Assembly (NCBI GenBank): GCA_028716125.1
Contig: JAQUQK010000043.1
Coordinates: 1 to 11,030, forward strand
Length of the DNA stretch: 11,030 nucleotides
Source of the DNA: Thermoplasmatota archaeon
GTDB lineage: Archaea > Thermoplasmatota > JAQUQK01
Direction of reading: 5' to 3'
Positions 6,716 through 11,030 of this stretch are shown here, piece after piece. Within the stretch, counting starts at the first letter, position 1. Each line of letters opens with the position of its first letter. Below the pieces are notes generated by a model, which was not told the DNA's origin, ran no database searches, and worked only from the letters and a program-made list of their open reading frames with translations. The translations under genes and the position numbers were made by a program.

Positions 6716-7213
6716 TTACCCAATAAACCGCGCAATATCTTTCATCAGCAGGAACAGATGATAAGGGTCGGTCGGACTGGGGCGGAAATTAAAGTGCTCA
6801 TAAAACGCCCGCGCTTCGTCATCCTTGGCGTGGACGAAAAGCGCCCGGATACCGGCAATGTCGGCGGCCTGAGCGGTGCGCCATAGCGCGTCTTTCAAAA
6901 GGGAGGAACCCCAGTCGCCCCATTGTTCGCCTTGCGTCACGGCCAGCCGCGCCAAAACCATAAGCGGCACGGGATAACGTCCCAGTCCTTCTGTGATACG
7001 ACGCGGCGCATCCTGATGATCAGCCTGACCGACGGCGAGACTGTAATAAGCGATCACCGTCTTGTCGCGGCAAAGCACATAGGTTTGGGCAAGATTAGCG
7101 CGTTGGTTGCTCAAGGCGAAGCGGCAAAGATAATTGTTCAGCTCAGGCTTGCCGCAATCAAAGGCTTCCGTGTCATGCTCAAAATGAAGCTTCCCTATGG
7201 CCGTCACGGCCAT
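6716..7213 (-). CDS. GNAT-family acetyltransferase toxin (TacT-like)
   Basis: This 165-residue protein has the build of TacT/AtaT-type toxins, which inactivate aminoacylated tRNA by acetylating the charged amino group with acetyl-CoA. The opening FDCGKPELNNYLCRFALSNQ is characteristic of the DUF1778-linked GNAT clade. The strand VLARLAV (residues 86-92) leads into the CoA pyrophosphate loop QGEQWGDWGSSLL (94-106), a variant of (Q/R)xxGxG. FYEHFNF (137-143) supplies the expected catalytic Tyr138. It overlaps the antitoxin gene by 10 bases, so the pair is translationally coupled. The start is ATG 7213. No missing residue suggests inactivation. The tRNA target cannot be told from sequence. Confidence 0.88.
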   Translation of the reverse strand: MAVTAIGKLHFEHDTEAFDCGKPELNNYLCRFALSNQRANLAQTYVLCRDKTVIAYYSLAVGQADHQDAPRRITEGLGRYPVPLMVLARLAVTQGEQWGDWGSSLLKDALWRTAQAADIAGIRALFVHAKDDEARAFYEHFNFRPSPTDPYHLFLLMKDIARFIG

Positions 7214-7503
7214 GGGTTGAGTTCTTTCTCCAAAGCGCTCGGTTCTTTGAACAGCCGCTCAAGTCTGGGCATCGGTTGAGGCGATGCGTCCAGCGCTGCC
7301 ATGAAGGCGTCCCATTGCTCGTCATTGAGAAGGAACAGACGCCGGTCGGCCATGACTTCGGCGGCTTTGGTTAACGCGCTGTCCAGTAAGAATTCCGAAA
7401 CTGTTTTGCTCGACGTGGCAGCCGCGTCCTGTAGAACGCGCTTCACGCTCGACGTGGTTCGGATGTCGATGCGTTCGTTGCGAGGTTCGTTTTTTATGGA
7501 CAT
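7204..7503 (-). CDS. DUF1778 ribbon-helix-helix antitoxin (TacA-like)
   Basis: This is a 99-residue antitoxin. Residues ~8-52 form the ribbon-helix-helix DNA-binding domain (RIDIRTTSSVKRVLQDAA, then KTVSEFLLDSAL), and FLLNDEQWDAFMAALD at 57-72 is the segment that in TacA-type proteins wraps and neutralises the GNAT toxin. AAGGAG upstream of ATG 7503 is a good ribosome-binding site. Its stop lies inside the toxin gene. A palindrome overlapping the promoter immediately upstream fits the usual autorepression by the antitoxin-toxin complex. Confidence 0.9.
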   Translation of the reverse strand: MSIKNEPRNERIDIRTTSSVKRVLQDAAATSSKTVSEFLLDSALTKAAEVMADRRLFLLNDEQWDAFMAALDASPQPMPRLERLFKEPSALEKELNPWP

Positions 7504-7529
7504 AGATTTATCTCCTTCCTGTTTTTTCT

Positions 7530-7569
7530 ATAATGACACACATTGTCAGGACAATCAAGAACAGACAAT
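7530..7569 (-). promoter_or_regulatory. Promoter and overlapping operator of the TacAT-like pair
   Basis: On the minus strand TTGATT (plus 7553-7558) and CATTAT (plus 7530-7535) are spaced by 17 bases, a fair sigma70-type pair. Between and over them lie two overlapping inverted repeats: ATTGTC-AG-GACAAT at 7542-7555 and TGACA-CACAT-TGTCA at 7534-7548. A further GACAAT half-site is at 7564-7569. Repeated GACAAT/ATTGTC half-sites over the promoter are what one expects for ribbon-helix-helix autoregulation. Binding is inferred. Confidence 0.6.
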
Positions 7570-7620
7570 TTGTTTAGGACTGAGAAGGTTTTAGTGGTCG
7601 ATTATGGGCATATCCTACTA

Positions 7621-7640
7621 TTGATAAAAGCAGTTATCAA
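7621..7640. repeat. Inverted repeat TTGATAA-N6-TTATCAA
   Basis: Perfect 7-bp arms flank the 6-base spacer AAGCAG in the gap between the two toxin-antitoxin pairs, 50 bases past the VapC stop. As RNA it would be a weak AT-rich hairpin without a T-run. It could be a 3' hairpin of vapBC or a protein-binding site. The spacer has the same length as that of the larger inverted repeat at 8809-8844. Confidence 0.4.
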
Positions 7641-7689
7641 GAGTAAAGGCGGCAAAAATAGAAGTGTTTAGGGAGCCGGGTCATACTAA

Positions 7690-8091
7690 TCACCAGATAC
7701 AGTGTAGGCCGGGCGTAGCACGAAGTTTTTCATCAGCAGTGATGAGGGGTGCTTGATGTGCAATGGCTGTAGCGGCAATCAATCGGTCGGCAGGATCGCC
7801 ATGTACTATGATGCCGCTTTCAGCCAATGCGGCGATGGCTGGTGTGAGCTGGAGAATGCTTAGGTCAAGTGACTCAACAATGTCTTCCATGTAGGAGGTG
7901 GGCGTATATTGCGCCGGCAACACCAACCGTTTTTTGCGAAACAATAAGGCAATTTCCCAAAAACTAATTGCAGCACAGGCAAGTTTACCGTTTGCTCGCC
8001 CACTATCCAGTGCTTGTTGTGCGGCAACCGTTAATCGATCCCGGCGATCTGCCCAAAACAGCAAGATGTTGGTGTCACAAATTGTTAGCAT
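7690..8091 (-). CDS. VapC-type PIN-domain ribonuclease toxin
   Basis: This is a 133-residue PIN-domain protein. The start at ATG 8091 is chosen because it begins MLTICDTNILLFWAD, the normal first strand. An in-frame ATG at 8148 would add 19 unrelated residues deep inside the antitoxin gene. The acidic Mg2+ site is complete: Asp6 (CDTN), Glu46 (SFWEIALL), Asp99 and Asp102 (GDPADRLIAATA) and Asp120 (ITADEKL). VapC toxins are endoribonucleases that cut tRNA or rRNA. It overlaps the Phd-like antitoxin gene by 17 bases and is the second gene of that operon. The sequence looks intact and therefore potentially active. Confidence 0.92.
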   Translation of the reverse strand: MLTICDTNILLFWADRRDRLTVAAQQALDSGRANGKLACAAISFWEIALLFRKKRLVLPAQYTPTSYMEDIVESLDLSILQLTPAIAALAESGIIVHGDPADRLIAATAIAHQAPLITADEKLRATPGLHCIW

Positions 8092-8320
8092 CGCCTGTCC
8101 ATTCTTCATCCAGTGGGGCGAGAATGTCGCCGACGATAACAGTGCCACGTAGTGCTTCCAGTCTTTTTAGTGCAGTTTCGCGTTTGCTTTCATTTCGATC
8201 CGGAACGATGCGGGCAATGGTTTTTCCGTGTAGCGTAATCGCAATCTCTTCGCCTTGTTGCACTTGTTTGAGGTAATCGGGTAAATGCTGGCGCAGTTCG
8301 GTGACATTAACTGAATTCAT
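8075..8320 (-). CDS. Phd/YefM-family antitoxin (VapB partner)
   Basis: This is an 81-residue protein. Residues 1-42 show the Phd/YefM fold that dimerises and binds DNA (VNVTELRQHLPDYLKQVQQG, then IAITLHGKTIARIVP). The charged C-terminal half with GTVIVGDILAPLDEEW at about 59-74 is the likely toxin-neutralising arm. AGGAG (complement at 8326-8330) lies 5 bases before ATG 8320. It is the first gene of the antitoxin-toxin pair and overlaps the PIN toxin gene by 17 bases. Confidence 0.9.
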   Translation of the reverse strand: MNSVNVTELRQHLPDYLKQVQQGEEIAITLHGKTIARIVPDRNESKRETALKRLEALRGTVIVGDILAPLDEEWTGDANNL

Positions 8321-8333
8321 ACATACTCCTGTT

Positions 8334-8358
8334 CTGTACAGTATTTATGTGCATTATA
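8334..8358 (-). promoter_or_regulatory. Promoter and putative operator of the Phd-VapC pair
   Basis: A consensus -10 TATAAT lies on the minus strand (plus 8353-8358), with no good -35 at the right distance. Between it and the ribosome-binding site is the perfect 8-bp palindrome CTGTACAG (8334-8341), just where transcription would begin. That is a plausible site for antitoxin autorepression. The promoter rests mainly on the -10 match. Confidence 0.5.
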
Positions 8359-8406
8359 GGGGTTCGACTCTGGAAAGTAACTCTTTATATCGAGTTATCT
8401 ACACCG

Positions 8407-8480
8407 TTAAAGCTCATAATCATCATAGGTTTTTAATACCTCTTCTTGGGTAATCCCCAAATAACGGACAGCTTGCGCCG
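8407..8480 (-). pseudogene. C-terminal remnant, possibly of a different tyrosine recombinase
   Basis: In a frame different from the truncated recombinase the minus strand reads …QAV then RYLGITQEEVLKTYDDYEL and a stop at 8409-8407. An ending of the type (T)LRYLGI.Q.E.…, with the nucleophile Tyr just before LGI, occurs at the C-terminus of one group of tyrosine recombinases. That ending differs from that of the intact enzyme at 5688. Only about 22 residues remain, so this is tentative. The join to the upstream recombinase fragment lies within about 8461-8478. Confidence 0.35.
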
Positions 8481-8741
8481 GAGGGTGGCATCGGAGCATG
8501 GTTTTTCTTCCAGCGTTTTGCGCCAGGCAATGACATGCGCGCGGGTGACCACGCGAAACTCTTGCGGTTGTTCAATCCCGATAAAGCGGGTGAAAGCATG
8601 AATATCGTTTTGATAGGCCTGCCGGGTTTTTTCGGAACTGATATTGACGAACCATTCGAGTTCGGCCGGGACTTCCGCCAACCGATGAAACTGTTCCGAC
8701 GTTAACGCGCGAGCAGGGTGTTGAATGAGCACATCGGCCAT
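8433..8741 (-). pseudogene. Truncated tyrosine recombinase, N-terminal domain only
   Basis: The 102-codon frame from ATG 8741 covers only the SAM-like core-binding domain. It shares LT.E.F.RL..VP.E.EWF.NI and EFR.VTRAHVIAWR with the intact recombinase 2 kb away, about half of the first ~82 aligned residues. Similarity ends after TLRRKLS (about residue 91), and the last codons (VIWGLPKKRY) are a frameshifted tail. No catalytic Arg, His or Tyr remains, so it cannot recombine DNA. It might bind DNA if made. It lies on the same strand as the intact copy, making a direct repeat around the two toxin-antitoxin pairs. Confidence 0.85.
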
Positions 8742-8808
8742 GCGGATTTATACCTTAATATATAGGTGCAAATGAGAGACGCAAATGGAGCAGGATTTCA
8801 GGAGTGAT

Positions 8809-8844
8809 TTTTACGTCCTATAAAAACCATTATAGGACGTAAAA
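8809..8844. repeat. Perfect 15-6-15 bp inverted repeat, candidate recombination site
   Basis: Arm TTTTACGTCCTATAA (8809-8823), asymmetric spacer AAACCA (8824-8829), and exact inverted arm TTATAGGACGTAAAA (8830-8844). Two inverted recombinase-binding arms around a 6-8 base asymmetric spacer is the architecture of tyrosine-recombinase core sites (dif, loxP, FRT). The repeat sits 68 bases upstream of the truncated recombinase start. On the minus strand it also contains TATAAT, so an operator overlapping a promoter is a real alternative. It is not a classic terminator: the stem is AT-rich and centred on TA/CG-poor sequence. Confidence 0.6.
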
Positions 8845-8919
8845 GACGAGCTAGGGAAGGGGCATTTTCGAGAGGTTTAAAATTTCACATAGCCGATAAT
8901 AAAGGAAGGATTCAACAAA

Positions 8920-9060
8920 ATGGATTGGCTTAAACTGACCCGGAACATGTCAAAACGCATAAACATTTTCAGCACGCTCGTCAAACTGCCCAAAGATAAA
9001 ACCATCAGGTGGAAGCGGCCTGATTTTGGGTTTAATCCTAAAGAGGAGGTCATTGCTTAA
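8920..9060 (+). CDS. Small hypothetical protein (46 aa), doubtful
   Basis: ATG 8920 is preceded by AAGGAAGGA at 8902-8910, a good ribosome-binding site at 9 bases. The product is basic and Lys/Arg-rich, with MDWLKLTRNMSKRINIF at the start and RPDFGFNPKEEVIA at the end. I recognise no family. The frame is closed upstream by TAG at 8890-8892. It could be a real small gene or a relic of a larger one. It is the only plus-strand frame with a good ribosome site between the island and the propeller gene. Confidence 0.3.
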   Translation: MDWLKLTRNMSKRINIFSTLVKLPKDKTIRWKRPDFGFNPKEEVIA

Positions 9061-9151
9061 AATTGCTTCAGCAGCACCTGTCTAACGAGTAAAATGATCG
9101 GCATTAAAACTGCATACCTGATTTGAAAGGGTCAGTTGTCGCAAATAGGAG

Positions 9152-9210
9152 TTCCGGCTTATCGGTAATTTATGGCGTTAGCAGGATAACTTTGTCCGAC
9201 GGAAAGCCGG
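9152..9210 (+). repeat. Diverged repeat, copy A, with hairpin
   Basis: This segment begins TTCCGGCTTAT and contains TTTATGGC and TTAGC at the same spacing as copy B at 10686-10736. Roughly 37 of 51 aligned bases agree. An internal hairpin pairs GGATA (9184-9188) with TGTCC (9193-9197) using one G-U pair. CCGGCTT (9154-9160) can also pair with AAGCCGG (9204-9210), giving a larger outer stem. No protein of credible length is encoded. Confidence 0.5.
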
Positions 9211-9306
9211 CTTTTGGGGGCTTGAAAAATTTGCGGCAGAGCCATTGAACAATGACAAAGTATCCAATGCCGCCTGATTTTTATAATTCCTAGGTAAATT
9301 TCTCAG

Positions 9307-9334
9307 TTGACATATTTTAATGAAGTGATCTAAT
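9307..9334 (+). promoter_or_regulatory. Promoter of the secreted propeller gene
   Basis: Consensus -35 TTGACA (9307-9312), a 16-base spacer, and -10 TCTAAT (9329-9334), five of six consensus bases. Transcription would start near 9341, leaving a ~30-base leader before ATG 9373. That leader is AT-rich and has no clear Shine-Dalgarno. Confidence 0.6.
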
Positions 9335-9372
9335 AGGGGCAATCATCAAATATTCTTGAATGATTTAAATTT

Positions 9373-10377
9373 ATGAAAAGCTATTGGCTATCGATACTAT
9401 TGGTCGGGTTATTTGCCTTTCTCCAATGCGTCTCACCGCTTGCATGGGCAGGGACTAACCAGTGGACGAGCAACGGGCCGGATGTGGGCTCGATCTCAGC
9501 CTTGATTATCGATCCGTCCAACCCGGGTACAGTCTATGCGGGAACCGAGGGTGGCGGGGTATACAAAAGCACCAATGGCGGAGGAAATTGGAGTCAGGCC
9601 AATAAAGGCCTGCTAAATACGTTTGTTTCTACCTTGTCTATTGACCCGTCCAATCCGGCCACGCTCTATGAAGGAACTAGCGGCGGGGTCAACAAAAGCA
9701 CCGATAGCGGGGGGAGTTGGAACTCAGCAAGCGCTGGTCTGCCAAGTATTTTTGACGCATACACTCTGGCCATCGATCCATCCAACCCAGCCACACTCTA
9801 TGCGGCAACCTCGGGTCTCGGAGTATACAAAAGCACCAATGGCGGAAGAAGCTGGAGCCCAGCTAATAACGGTCTGCCCGCTATATTCGCGAGGACCCTG
9901 ATTATCGACCCGTCCAGTCCGGACACGCTCTATGCGGGAACTAATGAGGGGGTATTCAAAAGCATCAACGGTGGTGGGAGTTGGAGTTCAGCCAATAACG
10001 GCCTGACAGTTGCAAATATCTCTGCCTTGGTCATCGATCCATCCAGCCCGGCCACGCTCTATGCAGGAACTAATACCGGGGTGTTCAAGAGCACCAATGG
10101 CGGTGGAAACTGGAGCCCGCTTAATAGTGGACTGCCAACTACATCTGTGACGGCTCTGGCCATCGATCCCTCCAAACCCGGCCACGCTCTATGCGGGAAC
10201 CGAGGGTGCGGGAGTATTCAAGTTTACCAGCATGGATTCTATCGAATGCCTGTTCAATTGGGCGGAAAGAAACTATTCCACCCTGTTGGCTCCAGCAGCT
10301 TCTCCTACAATGGTTTTGAATCCCTACACTTATCGCTACTATTCGGCAACCCACGCCTATCTGCGTTTCCTCAATGA
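9373..10377 (+). CDS. Secreted Asp-box (BNR/YCF48-like) beta-propeller protein, C-terminus frameshifted
   Basis: The open frame is 334 codons. A Sec signal peptide covers residues 1-26 (hydrophobic LSILLVGLFAFL core, cleavage after AWA), so the product is exported. Five repeats follow with a period of 43-45 residues. Each has an IDPS.P.TLYAGT strand and an Asp-box (S-T-N-G-G-G-x-W) at residues 66-73, 109-116, 154-161, 197-204 and 240-247, then ANNGLP. Asp-box repeats of this kind form beta-propeller blades in sortilin/YCF48/sialidase-like proteins. The sixth repeat breaks at the run AAA (10174-10176). Every earlier repeat has IDPSNP or IDPSSP, but here one extra A gives IDPSKPGHALCG, and the last ~66 residues are out-of-frame. 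The real C-terminus continues in other frames to 10463. No ligand or enzymatic activity can be assigned. Confidence 0.8.
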   Translation: MKSYWLSILLVGLFAFLQCVSPLAWAGTNQWTSNGPDVGSISALIIDPSNPGTVYAGTEGGGVYKSTNGGGNWSQANKGLLNTFVSTLSIDPSNPATLYEGTSGGVNKSTDSGGSWNSASAGLPSIFDAYTLAIDPSNPATLYAATSGLGVYKSTNGGRSWSPANNGLPAIFARTLIIDPSSPDTLYAGTNEGVFKSINGGGSWSSANNGLTVANISALVIDPSSPATLYAGTNTGVFKSTNGGGNWSPLNSGLPTTSVTALAIDPSKPGHALCGNRGCGSIQVYQHGFYRMPVQLGGKKLFHPVGSSSFSYNGFESLHLSLLFGNPRLSAFPQ

Positions 10378-10463
10378 ACAATCATGTCTATTACATGGGG
10401 CCGGATAGAAAGTTGGAGGATGAGGGCCCATTGTTGGATTGGTTGCCTAAGGCAGGCTGCTAA
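10177..10463 (+). pseudogene. Out-of-frame continuation of the propeller protein with a conserved C-terminal module
   Basis: Directly after the extra A at 10174-10176 the next frame reads NPATLYAGTEGAGVFKFT, the expected sixth repeat. It continues ECLFNWAERNYSTLLAPA, then PYTYRYYSATHAYL. After a second shift at about 10361-10366 a third frame reads VSSMNNHVYYMGPDRKLEDE, then GPLLDWLPKAGC and TAA at 10461-10463. I recognise the combination CLFNWAE…YTYRYY…AYL…VYYMGPD…DWLPKAGC as a recurrent C-terminal module of exported proteins in environmental proteobacteria, though I know no domain name. The repaired protein would be about 362 residues. The shifts are either genuine inactivation or sequencing errors. 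Confidence 0.7.
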
Positions 10464-10685
10464 GTTCCTTAAGTATCGTATTTCTATCTTCCTAGTCCGC
10501 ATGCAAGCAGCAGAGTAGATTGGCAATTGAATAATCCGGAGTGTTAGTGGTGATAGATGAGATGGAGCCAATACAAATTGTTAATTTTATGTGGAGAACT
10601 TAATGGCGCAATTAAGACTAAGAAAAGAGAGCATACAAAACCGGGGGGAGGCTAAGGCTAAAGGGGCATCTTTCCAATGATCGCA
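10464..10685. other. Intergenic stretch, no convincing gene
   Basis: The only candidate is a 25-codon frame at 10603-10680 (MAQLRLRKESIQNRGEAK…) with GGAGA five bases upstream. It is too short and featureless to call. The remaining sequence shows no recognisable RNA or repeat. Confidence 0.35.
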
Positions 10686-10736
10686 TTCCGGCTTATAAAC
10701 AGTTTATGGCTTTAGCGGGACAGTTCTGTCCAACGA
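10686..10736 (+). repeat. Diverged repeat, copy B, with perfect hairpin
   Basis: Copy B of the repeat at 9152, about 1.53 kb downstream in the same orientation. It shares TTCCGGCTTAT, TTTATGGC and TTAGC. It contains a perfect GGACAG-TT-CTGTCC inverted repeat (10718-10731) where copy A has GGATA…TGTCC. Pairing is therefore kept although the bases differ. The outer CCGGCTT partner found in copy A is missing. Confidence 0.5.
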
Positions 10737-10740
10737 CTGA

Positions 10741-11030
10741 GCGAGTTTAACCTTTTTCAAAAAAATTGCGACAAAAACCTTCAATTTCCCCACCGCCCTG
10801 CTAGAAATACAGTATATGTTACAGACGAGATCGCTGCGGCAGTTTATCTAGTGGAGATGCGTTGGCCATAGGGCCTCGCAATTAGCAAACTTAAACCCAG
10901 AAGACCAAGGCAATCGCGCTATGTTGCTTTCCCAAAGATTAATTCAGACCGGTAATCATCGTTGATAGCAGCGCGCATCTTGCGAAGACGCAAGCTATGC
11001 TTCGATGGCCCATTGTGTCGAATGACATTA
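10741..11030. other. Intergenic stretch with a terminal hairpin
   Basis: No gene is recognisable on either strand. CTTGCG-AAGA-CGCAAG (10979-10994) is a perfect 6-bp stem with a 4-base loop. Outer GCAT (10975-10978) and ATGC (10997-11000) can extend it across a 2-base bulge. No T-run follows. The next gene presumably lies beyond the window. Confidence 0.35.

Noticed and set aside
8092..8148. Longer N-terminus for the VapC toxin from ATG 8148
   Set aside because: It would add 19 residues unlike any PIN domain and lie deeper in the antitoxin gene. The family start at MLTICDTN fits better.
8809..8844. The 15-6-15 repeat as a rho-independent terminator
   Set aside because: The stem is AT-rich with no gene ending immediately before it on either strand, and the flanking A/T runs belong to the arms themselves.
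9526..10125. Tandem DNA repeats in the propeller gene considered as a CRISPR-like or satellite array
   Set aside because: The ~130-bp periodicity is in frame, diverged, and fully explained by Asp-box protein repeats. There are no short identical repeats with unique spacers.
10603..10680. 25-codon frame with GGAGA upstream
   Set aside because: It is too short, without hydrophobic or domain features, and the start is one of many possible. It is noted only in the intergenic entry.

Overview
The window reads as a chromosomal segment of a Gram-negative bacterium, most likely a gammaproteobacterium. It encodes a complete tripartite efflux pump with an outer-membrane lipoprotein channel. It also encodes a secreted propeller protein with a C-terminal module I associate with environmental beta- and gammaproteobacteria, methanotrophs among them. 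The genus cannot be read from the sequence alone.

Positions 1-125 hold short direct repeats that look like one end of an insertion sequence, possibly IS21-like. Positions 170-5060 are a divergent efflux locus. On the minus strand an EmrA-like adaptor and an EmrB-like DHA2 transporter overlap by ATGA. On the plus strand a TetR/AcrR regulator overlaps a NodT-type outer-membrane factor. Together these supply inner-membrane pump, periplasmic adaptor, outer-membrane channel and regulator. A decayed second N-terminus of a tetR gene lies in the divergent spacer. Just after the outer-membrane factor gene (5084-5258) are the first residues of an HlyD-like adaptor and the last residues of an ABC-2 permease. 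They look like the two ends of a deleted ABC exporter operon.

Positions 5522-8844 form a recombinase and toxin-antitoxin island, with every gene on the minus strand. In transcription order it holds a truncated tyrosine recombinase (8741-8433), a Phd/YefM antitoxin with a VapC PIN toxin (8320-7690), a DUF1778 antitoxin with a GNAT toxin of TacAT type (7503-6716), an intact tyrosine recombinase (6656-5688), and a 30-codon miniature of a HigA-like antitoxin (5614-5522). The two recombinases share about half of their N-terminal residues and flank the two toxin-antitoxin pairs. Upstream of the truncated one is a perfect 15-6-15 bp inverted repeat (8809-8844), whose geometry resembles a tyrosine-recombinase core site.

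Positions 8845-11030 are gene-poor. They hold one secreted beta-propeller gene (9373 onward) with a good promoter and five Asp-box repeats. Its conserved C-terminus continues through two frameshifts to 10463. A diverged ~50-bp repeat with a conserved hairpin lies on each side of this gene, about 1.53 kb apart. A recurring theme is that several broken genes keep both ends or their N-terminus and have lost the middle.
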